From the NCBI GenBank assembly GCA_963920575.1, contig OY986971.1, positions 20,078,492 through 20,142,491 of the forward strand: a stretch of 64,000 nucleotides of DNA. Reading direction: 5' to 3'. This document shows positions 46,620 to 58,150 of the stretch, piece by piece. The position numbers and the translations under genes are program-made. Position 1 is the first letter of the stretch; each line of letters starts with the position of its first letter. Origin of the DNA: Narthecium ossifragum (Eukaryota; Streptophyta; Magnoliopsida; Dioscoreales; Nartheciaceae). A model generated the notes under the pieces. That model was not told the DNA's origin. It saw only the letters and a program-made list of their open reading frames with translations, and did not search any database.

Positions 46620-47435
46620 ATTTTCATGATAGCATCGTACCAATGGTCTGGATCATTTATTTACATATAAAATTTAGTCAGCAGCTATTAATAATGTGGA
46701 ACGCTAGATTTGATTAGAACATATATAGATTGTTGATATGATGGTATGAGGAAAATCAGACCGTTTGTTTGATGGTATAAGGAAAATGATGATATGAAAC
46801 ACAGAGTCACCCCGAAACCCTACATTGAGACCATTTGTTAATCATAGAATTTTATTTGTAAATTTTAAATTATAGAATTCACATTGAAATTTGATCCAAA
46901 GTATGATGGTTTAAAAAAAAAAAAAAAAAAAAAAGATAAGCCGAAGCAAATCCAAAGTATGGTGTTCTAAAGCTTATTTTACCCTAGAACCTAGCAGTCT
47001 AAAACTATGTTACGTTAACCTGGGATTCAATGGTTGTGTATTATGAAGTCATTGTAAAAATCGTGAAATCGGCAGAATATTATATAACAACGATATAGAA
47101 TTTGGAAAGCCATGAACTTGGGTGAGCAAATATTGATCAAGGTGATCTTGGAACGATATCAGCTTTTTAAGAGATCGGAGCTGAGAATTCAGCTCATTAT
47201 CAATTTGTTATCATTTGGAGAGAGTCAAGATCAGTCTTAGTATATGTTTTCACATAGTTTTTTTTTTTCCTTCAGTTTTTACATTTATGTTATAATTATT
47301 TTAATTTAGGTTTTGATCGTCTCAGTGGTGGTGACCACCCAACACACAGCTACGATGAGCCTTCCATTCTTCAATCCAATCATGACAGATAGGCCAGGAG
47401 ATTTTTTTTCATAAGATAATCAAAGCACCTCCCAC
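46620..47435. other. Intergenic DNA with a 22-nt A run
   Basis: AT-rich DNA without open frames of note. A homopolymer of 22 A lies at 46913-46934. No element ends were recognised. Confidence 0.5.
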
Positions 47436-48410
47436 TTGATTCATCGAGAAGTGATATATTGTGCATAAAATTGTAATGCCCCACGCTTGCTGTAATTTAA
47501 ATACGAGTTCTGATTTGGGTACATGCCACGTAGGCATATACCCAAATCTCCACCGTTGGATTGAATCGGGCACGCATCCCGGTTCAATCCAACGGTGGAG
47601 ATTCGTATACATGGGTACATCCCATGTACACGAATCTTTTTCCTTTAAATATTAGTGGTTAATACTTGCACTTCAACGAATATTGATCAAATCAATTTCA
47701 GTAAAGAATTCAAGTTCGATGACTCTTCGAATACTAGATGGATTGGCTTAAGATAATAGCTAGGCAATGATATTGCAGTGTCAAGTTGATTTCTTTCTCG
47801 TGAGACTAATCAGCAGGTGGGCTTTGTTGCTGGTCAAGCTTGGATGTTTAATTCTTTAGATAATTAGTCTTTACATCAAATCTAATAAACTTATTTACTT
47901 GTACACCATTATACGATGTTTTAATGTATAAATATCATTTTAAAGCAGTTATGGGAGGTTATGTATATTGCATGACCCTTTTACCCCAGCTTAGTATATG
48001 TTGTATACTTGAGGTATTATATATCTCTATCATCCTTATAAGACAGTTATGAGTTGATTGCTTTATTTTCATTTTTGATGTAATCCATTCAAATCGAAAC
48101 TGGAGCGATTTGATTACGGCATGATCTACTCCTTTTCCTTTTTGTTATTGCGGCATGGTCGTCTTCCACTCGGAAGCCCTATCCAACGATCTACGGAGCG
48201 CCCATTTCATCGCCTCTCTATTTTTGTTGTCATCGATTTCGTTGGTATTCAAGGTTAGTATTCATCTAATCTGTTTTTCTGTCGTGAAGTTTCCTCGGAT
48301 AGTTTTCATCAACTTTTCTGTTTTTTTTGCCGTCGATTTCGTTGCTATTCAAGGTTATCTGTCTCTCTCTGTCGTGAAGTTTATTCAGATAGTTTTTGCT
48401 TTGAATCTTT
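47436..48410. repeat. Duplicated segment, copy 1 (empty-site partner of copy 2)
   Basis: Apart from a 140-bp MITE inserted at 47504, this segment matches 49788-50249 joined to 54827-55196, about 825 bp shared. Shared landmarks are TTGATTCATCGAGAAGTG at the start and TTTGCTTTGAATCTTT at the end. It has internal direct repeats (GTTGnTATTCAAGGTTA) near 48245 and 48340. No coding function is recognised. Confidence 0.85.
47504..47643. mobile_element. 140-bp hairpin MITE, TSD TTTAAATA (8 bp)
   Basis: Absent from the second copy of the duplicated segment, where TTTAAATA occurs once; here TTTAAATA flanks it on both sides (47496-47503 and 47644-47651). Its core is a near-perfect hairpin: 47545-47570 pairs with 47578-47603 (one mismatch in 26 bp) around a 7-nt loop. 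The 8-bp duplication fits the hAT superfamily, although the outer ends are only weakly inverted. Confidence 0.85.
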
Positions 48411-48750
48411 AAATAAAGCGTTGCTGCTTGTTACAGTTCCCGACACCCAAACTGCGAGCGTTGGTATAAAAGCTGAGCATGTAAGCCATAATTTAAATTA
48501 CGTATAAGATATATATAAAAGTGGTAGATTATACTTATATATAAAAGATTATGATAATTAATTGAGCTCTGCTTTTGAGTCTCCAAGCTGAGCCTGATCA
48601 TAGACGAACGAGCTCGAAACATATTTAAGCCTATATTTACAGAAATTGACCCCCTATTGCAGTGGTTTTTTTTAGCGAATATGAAATTGCGGCTATAAGA
48701 TGAGATAGGGGGTCGATATCTTATTCTCTAGTAAATCACATAAATCTCGT

Positions 48751-49782
48751 TACTACAAGGAAGCATAGATTTTATAGCATGTATTTCATAGCATTTTTTG
48801 TTAAATGCTATTAGGACTGAATATTAATAACATAAACTTAGAAAATGCTATAAATTTATAATTGAGCGATGCCATTTAGTAGTCAATAAAATTTTATAGA
48901 ATTATTTATAGTATTATATCTATGTTATTAATGTGTTTATTAATGATAGTTATTATTTGGGGTAAAATCTCAACTTTTATAGCATTTTGTAGAAGCAAAA
49001 CCTTTTTTTTTCATGGCCCAAAATTAAAAGCCAAATTCTCCTCCATTACCTAATAAAATATATCTAACCTTTCTTGTTTTGGTGGGAAGGAAACAGCCAA
49101 AATCTCCTTTTCCCACCAAAACGTCATCTCTCCCCCCACCAAACCCTTGGTTCCCCACTTCCTCCAAGCTCATTCCGTCTCTTTTGTGGTGGCTACATGT
49201 GATCAAGGTGCTCCAACCAGGTTCTCTCTCTCTCTCTCCCTCCCTCTATCTAGGGCAAAATGGGGGACCATCCGATTGGGGACCATCTCTTTCTTTAAGG
49301 AAGGTCCCCTTCAAACCCTAGAATGTAGGGACCATGGATGGGGACCCTTTAATCCTTTTTTTTAACCCTAGAATGTCATTTTGGCATGTGACCCTTCATC
49401 TTTACATTATGTGTTCTCCTGTTTATTTTTAGTGGACATTTTTTTCTCACAAAGGTCTAGGACTCACGCATTTTTATAAATCAATTTATAAAAATGATGT
49501 TCTTGATCATGATCAATATCTTGCAGATTCCATGGCCTAATTTTATGACAAATTGAAAAATTCTCACTTCCGTGTTGCCATCTTTGAAAATTTATTAGGC
49601 TAAACCAATTGGAATTCCTTTGTTTGGTTACCAACAAAAACAGAGTGGTTTATTAGGCTAAACCAATTGGAATTCCTTTGTTAGGCGACGCTTTGCAAAG
49701 CGCCGGCGATTCGCTATACCGGCGCGTTGCGTCCTATACGGGCACGTTTTAGGCGCCGGTATTGACGTGGTTTCTTGTAGTG
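48751..49782. mobile_element. Non-autonomous CACTA element (~1.03 kb)
   Basis: The right end TTTCTTGTAGTG is the inverse of the typical CACTACAAGAAA terminus. The left end TACTACAAGGAA is the same with two changes. Subterminal GGCGCCGGTATTGACG on the right is typical of plant CACTA elements. A 33-bp direct repeat (TTATTAGGCTAAACCAATTG...) occurs at ~49590 and ~49649. No transposase is present. The 3-bp target duplication is not clean (CGT and ATT). Confidence 0.7.
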
Positions 49783-49787
49783 ATTCT

Positions 49788-50249
49788 TGATTCATCGAGA
49801 AGTGATATATTGTGCATATAATTGTAATGCCCCACACTTGCTGTAATTTAAATATTAGTGGTTAATACTTGCACTTCAACGAATATTGAACAAATCAATT
49901 TCAGTAAAGAATTCAAAGTACGATGACTCTTCGAATACTACATGGATTGGCTTAAGATAATAGCTAGGCAATGATATTGAAGTGTCAAGTTGATTTCTCG
50001 TGAGACTAATCAGCAGGTGGGCTTTGTTGTTGCTTGTCAAGTCAAGATGGTTAATTCTTTAGATAATTAGTCTTTACATCAAATCTAGTAAACTTATTTA
50101 CTTGTACACCATCATATGATGTTTTAATGTATAAACATCATTTTAAAGCAGTTATGGGAGGTTATGTATATTGCATGACCCTTTTACCCCTGCTTAGTAT
50201 ATGTTGTATACTTGAGGCATTATATATCTCTATCATCCTTATGAGGCAG
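49788..50249. repeat. Duplicated segment, copy 2, left part
   Basis: Matches 47436-48045 minus the MITE, at ~94% identity by eye. It starts just after the CACTA element and stops at GGCAG (50245-50249), where an LTR retrotransposon inserted. It resumes after 54826. Confidence 0.85.
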
Positions 50250-51413
50250 TGTTAGCCATAAATATAACCATTTGGGCGATTAACAAGATCAATGACAATT
50301 TCTTAAATATTGTCAATTGGCCAAAAGATACTTCAATGTTGACACAGCTGAAGTATTTTGGCCATAACTTTAAATCAAGTATCTAAAGTGGACGATCCTG
50401 GAACCATTGGAAAGAGGACGAAAAGATCTACAACTTTGCTGTTGAAGAGATCTTCAGATTCCATCGTTTACTATGTCAAGCCGGCAGTCGAAGTGCCAAT
50501 GGCAAAATAGTAAATAATGGTCGATAATCTAAATGTCATCGTCCAAAAGATGGCCGCTGTCATCGTCCATTTGACCATCGACCAAACCCCATTGGCCATA
50601 TTTTGGCTGATTATTTTAATAAGACATCGATGTGTTTCGACCAATTTGATGATAACTTTTTCATACGATGTCCAAATGAGTTGGCTTTTAGATCGATGGA
50701 AAGAAAATTCGATACCTACAATGTTCATGTTTAGAGTTTTATCAAATTCCGAGGTTATCATTGACCAAATCACAGTGGAAGACAAGACACTCTATCTGAT
50801 GGCAGTTTTGTAAATAGATGAAGATATCGCCCAGTTATGCATTTATGACGGTTTCAGATTCAGTTTCTGACAATTACAGTGGGCAGTTCGGGTGGTTTCA
50901 AGGTAGTTACCATAAGCTCTATAAAAGGCCAAGAGGATGAAGGAAAACTCTCTCCCAAAATCAAGAGCAAAAATGCCACTTTATTTACCTTTTATCATGT
51001 ATCAATAGGCTTAGATTTATTTACAATGTAGTATTTTAAATTCAGTAATGAAGCTTTTCTTTCCTTTAAATTCCTGCAACTAGTCCTTCATTTCTAAGAG
51101 CAGTGCTACAATAATTTTTTCCATAGGAGTAGTATTACCATAATTTCCTAGGAGTAGTGCTACCATAATTTTTCATTTCTAGGAGTAGATCTATTACTCA
51201 TAGGAGTAGATTTACCATAACTCATCATTTTCCACTTCCCATTTCCATTTTTCACTTCATTTCCATTTCCTCATTCAATCTGAAGAGCTTCAACACCTCT
51301 GTTCGTTTCGAAGGAGTAGAACTTAACTGCAATCCCCTGATTTTAGATGTTAAACTATTTTGATATTTTGACCTTTTTCCCTTCACCGTTCAAACATGAT
51401 TTATGCTCTAACA
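50250..51413 (+). repeat. 5' LTR (1164 bp)
   Basis: TG..CA ends. A TATA-like CTATAAAAGG lies at 50919-50928, followed by repeated GGAGTAG words (TAGGAGTAGTGCTACCATAA) at 51120-51215. Confidence 0.93.
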
Positions 51414-51436
51414 TTTTTTGACACGCCCGGTGGGAC
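51414..51436 (+). other. Probable primer-binding site
   Basis: Directly after the 5' LTR: TTTTTTGACACGCCCGGTGG and following bases. The placement is right for a primer site and the wording resembles those of plant Ty3/gypsy elements, but I cannot name the tRNA. Confidence 0.5.
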
Positions 51437-53567
51437 AGTGTGTTGAAGCTGTACCAAAAAAAAAGGGACAAAATGAGAGACAACACTCTCAGAATGGCTA
51501 TTTTCAGTGACCATACAGATGATCCAATTGACCAGAAAAGGCCAAAGCCTGACATAGTGATGGACGATTCAAAAGAACTAAAACGTTATATTCAGCATGC
51601 TCATTTATGATAGAGGAAAGAGCTGGAAAGAATTTTGGTTGAGCAAGTATGTTGGTCAATCAACATGCAAAAAATTTGGCTGACCAATATCAACACTTTG
51701 TTCAAGAATGGGCGATGGAAACATCCAGCACGTCGACAACACCTTGTTGATCCGCATGCACTCCACCCTCCTCCATGCCGTCGACGTCACCTTTTTGGTT
51801 CACTCGCGCTCCACCCTCATCCAGCATGTTGACGACACCCACAGAAACCTCCACATCCATGCCATCACCGGAGTCAACCACATCCATGCCGTCGCCGGAG
51901 TCCACCGCACCCATGCTGTCGCCGGAGTCCTCGGCGGTCACTCCACCGATCTCTTCACGAAACCCATCCTCTGCAACCTTAACGTCGTCGCCACCAACTC
52001 CGGCGGAAGGATCTACAATGGTTTCATCTTCTACCTCCACGGCAAGTGGCGATTTTGGGTCCTCGGTGTCTTCTTCGACGACCACACGTTCTCCACCGCC
52101 ACCAAGAAGATCACGGTGTGAGAAGACTCCCCTGACAAACCTCGAGATCTCCTTCAATGGTGAACCCATTTCCCTCCACGATGGATGCAAGCAGAGCCGT
52201 GACGCTGAAAAAGGCTGGATCCAGGACATGGCCGGTGAAGCAGTAGATTCGAAGCAGCAGTGGTGACCACGACGGCAGCGGCGGAAGAGAAATCCATCGG
52301 AAGGCTGATGGGCAAGCTGGTATACCATCATCATTCCCAGCGCTCCTCGATGCCCCAGCCTAAACATCATCGTTCCCAGCGCCCCTCGACAGCCCCAGCC
52401 TAACTCCTTAGGTCGTGGTCTCCCTCAAGCAAGCCCAGGTCCTCGCCGTCGTTGTCATCCTCAGCCTCAAAGGTACCCGTCGATTGGAAGGACGACCATC
52501 TATCGCCATTGGGAAGAAAAAACAGAGTCATCGCCGTGGCGACCCAACATTGGACTCAAGGATCCCGTCGGTTGGAAGGACGACCATCTATCGCCGGTGG
52601 GAAGAAAAAACAGAGCCATCGCTCATCAACTCATCGTCCGTTGCTCGATGACGATCGCTCATCACCCGTCGTCCATGGCGACGACCATCGCTCATCACCC
52701 GTCGTCCATGGCAACGACCATCGCTCATCATCGCCCATCATCCTTGATTAACAACCATCGCTGAAGATGGAAAGCAGCAGCTCATCACGGAAAAAACAGA
52801 GCACCTTCGCCGTGCCGACCCTACTCCCCATCATCGGATACAACCTCGACCTCACTGCCGTCGACATCTGCAACGCCGGGATCACCCATGTTTCTGACGC
52901 GGTGTTCACTCAGTTGGCCATGGGGCGACTTGTGATCTGGTGGATCCGAGACTGGTCACCTTCCTCGCCCTGGACTCCATCTCTTCCATCACCCGCACCT
53001 GGCCATCGCTGATGACTCATTGGCCAGCCCTCATCACCCATCGTTGCTCATTGGCCATCCCTCATCGCCCATTTTTCATTGCTCAACGGCCATCCCTCAC
53101 TGCCCGCTCATCACCCATCTCAGCAACAGAGCATCATCCTCTTTCGTTGTAGCATTGATTGGGTCGATGTCTACAAAGAAATTGGATGATGAAACGTGGG
53201 CGAGAGCAAATATGTTTTGGCCAAAATATGTAGACCAAGTGAATATATTTGGCCAAGAGATAGTTTAGAGAACGCTGGTCGAGAAATAGTATGTTTAGCC
53301 GAACAGGATGGCTGACCAACACAGGAGGCCGAACCGAGTATTTGGCAACATGAAAATCTAATCGTCTAATCAATTGAGAAATTGAAATTTGGCAAAAGAT
53401 GTTAAAAAATAATCCAATTGGCCGATACGATCATCCAATTATCTGACAAAACCAACAAAATTGCTCAATTGGCTGACAAAATTGTCAAAAATGACCGATA
53501 TCATCACGGCCAACAAAATAAGGTCTTTACAAAATTTTTTTATTTTTATAAAGACCGGGGAGCAAAA
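51437..53567. other. Interior of the non-autonomous LTR element; no retroviral genes
   Basis: 51550-51720 may be a gag relic (KELERILVEQ). 51720-52270 is GC-rich with open frames on both strands: S/T/P-rich forward, and a 222-codon acidic reverse frame with repeated VDSGDGMD. 52440-52620 carries a ~90-bp direct repeat (GGAAGGACGACCATCTATCG). 52640-52740 has a ~30-bp tandem repeat (CGCTCATCACCCGTCGTCCA). 52830-53010 could code LTAVDICNAGITHVSDAVF, then a shifted DPRLVTFLALDSISSITRTW, which reads like part of an LRR-type host protein. A polypurine tract (AAGACCGGGGAGCAAAA) lies just before the 3' LTR. No confident gene. Confidence 0.5.
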
Positions 53568-54826
53568 TGTTAGCCATAAATATAACCATTTGGGCGATTA
53601 ACAAGATCAATGGCAATTTCGTAAACATTACCAATTGGCCAAAAGATACTTCAATGTTGACACAGCTGAAGTATTTTGGCCATAACTTTTACATCAAGTA
53701 TTCAAAGTGGAAGATCCTAGAACCATTGGAAAGAGGATGAAAAGATCTACAACTTTGTTGTTGAAGAGATCTTCAGATTCCATCGTTTACTATGTCAAAC
53801 CGGCAGTCGAAGTGCCAGTGGCAAAATAATAAATAATGACCGATAATCTAAATGTCATCGTTCAAAAGATGGCCGATGTCATCGTCCATTTGCCCATCGA
53901 CCAAAAGCCATTGGCCATATTTTGGCTGATTATTCTAATAAGACATCAATGTGTTTTGACCATTTTGATGATAACTTTCTCATACGATGTTCAAATGAGT
54001 TGGTTTTTAGACCGATGGAAAGAGAATTCGAAGACTTACAAATTTCATGTTTAGAGTTTTATCAAATTCCAAGGTTATGATCGACCAAATCACAGTGGAA
54101 GACAAGACACTCTATTTGATGGAAAGAGAATTCGAAGACTTACAAATTTCATGTTTAGAGTTTTATCAAATTCCAAGGTTATGATCGACCAAATCACAGT
54201 GGAAGACAAGACACTCTATTTGATGACCGTTTCGTAAATAGATGAAGATATCGCCCAGTTATGCATTTATGACGGTTTCAGATTTAGTTTCTGACAGTTA
54301 AAGTGGGCAATTCGGGTGGTTTCAAGGTGGTGACCATAAGCTCTATAAAAGGCCCAGAGGATGAAGGAAAACTCTCCCAAAATCAAGAGCAAAAATGCCA
54401 GTTTATTTATCTTTTATCATGTATCAATAGGCTTAGATTTATTTACAATGTAGCCTTTTAAATTCAACAATGAAGCTTTTCTTTCCTTTAAATTCCTGCA
54501 ACTAGTCCTTCATTTTTAGGAGTAGTGCTACAATAATTTCTTCCATAGGAGTAGTATTACCATAATTTCCTAGGAGTAGTGCTACCATAATTCTTCATTT
54601 CTAGGAGTAGATCTATTACTCATAGGAGTAGATTTACCATAGCTCATCATTTCCACTTTCCATTTCCATTTTCGATTTCATTTCTATTTCCTTATCCAAT
54701 CTCAAGAGCTTCAACACCTCTGTTCGCGTCGAAGGAGTAGAACTTAACTGCAATCCCCTGATTCTAGATGTTAGACTATTTTGACCTTTTTCCCTTCGCC
54801 GATCAAACATGATTTATGTTCTAACA
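53568..54826 (+). repeat. 3' LTR (1259 bp) with internal 104-bp duplication
   Basis: Same ends as the 5' LTR. It is longer because a 104-bp unit (54014-54117) is repeated at once (54118-54221); the 5' LTR has one copy, so the duplication arose after insertion or in the transcript. Confidence 0.93.
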
Positions 54827-55196
54827 GGCAGTTACGGGTTGATTGCTTTATTTCCATTTTTGCCGTAATCCATTCAAATCAAAACTGGAGCGATTGGATT
54901 GCGGCATGATCTACTCCGTTTTCTTTTTGTTATTGTGGCATGGTTGTCTTCCACTCGAAAGTCCTATCCGACGATCTACGGAGCGCCCATTTCATCGCAT
55001 CTCTGTTTTTGTTGCCTTCGATTTTGTTGGTATTCAATGTTAGTATTCATCTAATCCGTTTTTCTGTCTTGAAGTTTCCTCGGATAGTTTTCATCGACTT
55101 TTCTGTTTTTTTTTGCCATCAATTTTGTTGCTATTCAAGGTTATCTGTGTCTCTTTGTCGTGAAGTTTATTCAGATAGTTTTTGCTTTGAATCTTT
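54827..55196. repeat. Duplicated segment, copy 2, right part
   Basis: Continues the segment interrupted at 50249 and matches 48041-48410. Beyond 55196 the two copies diverge; here the sequence runs on into the Mutator-like remnant. Confidence 0.85.
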
Positions 55197-55828
55197 GGAT
55201 ATTTGTTCTCTTGTTGGTTTGATGTTAGTATGGGGATTCTATCTGGTTGTTTTTCCATCATATTCATAGGCAATTTTGGTGATGTATGTTTATAAATTGT
55301 TTCCATGTATTTTTTGGTAGGTATTCTCTCTTTACAAAGAGAATATTGAAAACAATAGGCACAGTACTAGATCTCTTTGTTCAGTAGAGAATAATGAAAT
55401 CCATTCATGTGCATTAATGAAGAGGAGAAAAGAGAATACTGGAGAAGATTTCAACCATACATGGACATATAAGTAAAAGCGAAAAGTGAATAGTGTATGA
55501 TTTGCTATAGATGCTATGTTAAATATGCGTTGTTGTTTTCTCTTTTCTCTTTTTTCTTTTTTTTTCTTTTCCCTTTCTCTTTTGTATTTTCCATTCAATT
55601 ATCCATGTATCACATTTAATTTGATTATGTTAAAATGTTTACACTTTGATGCGTTTGATGAATTTGTGGACAGGAATAGCAATGGGGGATCCTCTGTTAC
55701 TGTTGTGTAAGTACGGTAGAGAGAACAATTTGGAGATTGCGAACTAGTTGTTCTTTCGAAGGGCTTCTGAAACATCTTTGCATGAAGTAGCCTAATCTAC
55801 CAAGAGAGAATGCATTATTCATTCTTGA

Positions 55829-56104
55829 GGAGATCTGAATTCATTTGTGGATGCTTATTTGCATACATCGACGTATGCAATGTGTTATTCATTTCCGTTA
55901 TACCATGTTCCAACACTTGACAAACCATACAATGCATCTAAGGATGAAACCATCCTACCTCCATTATCTAGAAGGCCTCCAGGCAAGCCAAGGAAGAGAA
56001 AGATCAAATCTAAGGGTGAGGCTGTCAGAAGAAGCATTGGATGTACGTGGTGTGGTTGCGAAGGGCATCACAATAGGAGAACTTGCACTAAACCATTGCA
56101 TTAA
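55829..56104 (+). pseudogene. Mutator-like (MuDR) transposase C-terminal fragment
   Basis: An in-frame stretch open from 55829, after a stop at 55826-55828. It carries the terminal signature of plant MULE transposases: YHVPTLDKPYN, ILPPLSRRPPGKPRKRK, then a CCHC knuckle CTWCGCEGHHNRRTC close to the stop. The catalytic DDE domain and SWIM finger are missing upstream, so it is a deletion derivative. It is flanked on both sides by copies of a palindrome-bearing repeat (55322 and 57300-58140), possibly the element's subterminal repeats. Confidence 0.85.
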
Positions 56105-56397
56105 GGATATTTGATTTCGTTGTGCAATTGAAAGTGTTGTTTTCATAATAGCAGAATGATTTGTTTTCATTGTTCCAAATTTAGATGCACTTGAAGGCTT
56201 GGATTTAATTGAAATGTTCCTTGATTAACTAGTATTCTCTTTTTTCTTTTCTCTTTTCTCTTTCCTCTTTTCATTTTTCTCTCTTCTCTTTATGTACTGT
56301 ATTCGTTTTCATCTTTGATTGATCACATACTTATGTGATTCAAGTGCACATTATATATTACTTGAGCATAATCAAGCATATGCATGTTGTTTAGAAA

Positions 56398-56780
56398 ATG
56401 GATGTATTACTGACAATATGTATGTTTACAACATGGTACATCCTGATAGTATATATTATTGACAGTATGTATGTTTATAGCATGGAACATCCTGTATTAT
56501 ACATTATTGACAGTATATATATTTACAACATGGTTCATCCTTGGTATACACATATAGCCTGCTCAACCATTGATATATTTACAACATGCCACATTCTTTA
56601 TATTCAACTTGTATCATCAGAATGTCTACAACCAAATCAATTTGATATGTACATCTTTGTCACTGTATCTATGTATATGTCCTATTTTCATGACAATAAA
56701 AGAATTACAACTTGTATCATCAAAATCACTACAACTATATGAATTTAATATGTACATCTTTGTCAGTGTATCTATGTAGT
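56398..56780. repeat. Degenerate ~50- to 100-bp tandem repeats
   Basis: Units with ATTGACAGTATGTATGTTTA and ACAACATGGTACATCCT occur at ~56405, 56455, 56507 and 56565. Two copies of a unit with AACTTGTATCATCA and TGTACATCTTTGTCA follow (56606 and 56706). No gene is recognised from 56105 to 57300. Confidence 0.7.
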
Positions 56781-57534
56781 TGCAATTTAGGACTGTAAGC
56801 TCAAGTACAACTTTTACAATTACAATGCGTCAGTCACATAGTACGAAGCTTTCAATTAACTCTGCTTTGAAATACCATCTCCTGTATCGAGCTTGAGTAG
56901 TGTCTAGTGGTCTGGATGCCTTCCTTGTAACCCTTTGTTTGAACATATTAGGGACAAGACAAAGACTTATTTCTCATCTTCACAAGCGTCTCTGCATTCC
57001 TTGGCTAGTTGCTTCCTGTATTGTTCATAATTACGTTGTAATGCCAATGTATGCATAAGGAAATAACTGTCAATACTGTTGGCAAATTCAAGAAATAATC
57101 ACAGTCAAATGGATTGAAGTTTTTGTACCCAGCAGGAGCTATGCATGAAGTAGGTTTTGTGATCGAACTCCTTTCTTTGGGATTGTATGCTCGTGTATCC
57201 ATCGATCACCTGTGCAGTGTAATTGAAGTTAGCATTCGATAGTCTTTTTTCTCTTTCTCTTACTCATTGCTCTTCTCTCTACACCTTTCCTTTGATATCA
57301 AATCATCCAGAATGTAAAAGAGAAAGGAGAATAATGCAAAACATTCATGAACATTAATTAGAAAGAGAAAAGATAATACTACAAAGAGAATAATGCATTC
57401 CATTTATGTATATTAATGAAAAGGAGAAAAGAGAAAAGTCTAAACCATTCATGTATATTAATGAAAGAGAGAAAAGAGAATACTGTAAAGAGAAAAGAGA
57501 ATAGTCCAAACCATATATGAGCTCTAAATGCTCT

Positions 57535-58150
57535 ATGATAGGTTTTCTCCTTTTACAAAGAGAATACTGAAATCCATTCGTGTATATTAATCAAGAAGAT
57601 AAAAGGGAAAGCTGCAAACATTGCATGAGCACTTAATCCTCTTTGACATGTATTCTCTTTTTACAAAGAGAACACTAAAATCCATTGATGTACAATAATG
57701 AAAAAAGAGAAAAAGAGAAAACCGGAGGCCTTTCACGGACACCAAATACTCCTTCAAAGGTATTCTCTTTTTCCAGAGAGAATTTTGGCATCCATTTAGG
57801 AATATTGATCAAAAAGGGAAAAGAGAAAACTGCAAACAATAGGCATAGCACTAAATCCTATTTGGTAGGTATGCTCTTTTTACAAAGAGAATACTGAAAT
57901 CCATTGATGTACAATAATGAAAAAAGAGAAAAAGAGAAAACCATAGGCCTTTTACGAACACCAAATCCTCCTTCAAAGGTATTCTCTTTTTCCAAAGAGA
58001 ATTCTGGCATCCATTCAGGAACATTGATCAAAAAGGGAAAAGAGAAAACTGCAAATAATAGGCATAGTATTAAATCCTTTTTGCTAGGTATTCTCTTTTT
58101 AGAAAGAGAATATTGAAATCCATTGATGTACATTAATCAAAAAAGAGAAA
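57535..58150. repeat. ~108-bp satellite with TATTCTCTTT/AAAGAGAATA palindrome
   Basis: About six monomers begin near 57547, 57654, 57761, 57871, 57980 and 58090. Each has the palindrome TTCTCTTTTTACAAAGAGAA, followed by AATCCATTGATGTACATTAATG and an AAAAAGAGAAAA block. Alternate monomers are more alike, giving a ~216-bp higher-order period (57685-57903 and 57904-58120). Looser copies run from 57300, and one lies at 55322. Open frames in the array are by-products. Confidence 0.88.

Larger units (their letters stand above)
50250..54826 (+). mobile_element. Complete non-autonomous LTR retrotransposon, TSD GGCAG
   Basis: 5' LTR 50250-51413 and 3' LTR 53568-54826 both start TGTTAGCCATAAATATAACC and end CTAACA. 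GGCAG flanks both outer ends (50245-50249 and 54827-54831), and the first copy of the duplicated segment shows the empty site. Over the first ~118 nt the two LTRs differ at 5 positions, so insertion was fairly recent compared with other elements here. The interior (51414-53567) lacks gag and pol domains; it is a LARD-like or gene-carrying element mobilised in trans. Confidence 0.95.

Noticed and set aside
48155..48412. 85-codon frame in the duplicated segment (also at 54940-55269)
   Set aside because: Hydrophobic low-information translation, frame differs in length between the copies, and no homologue is recognised.
57300..58150. CRISPR-like array in the ~108-bp repeats
   Set aside because: The whole monomer is repeated, without unique spacers, in a plant nuclear genome; it is a satellite.
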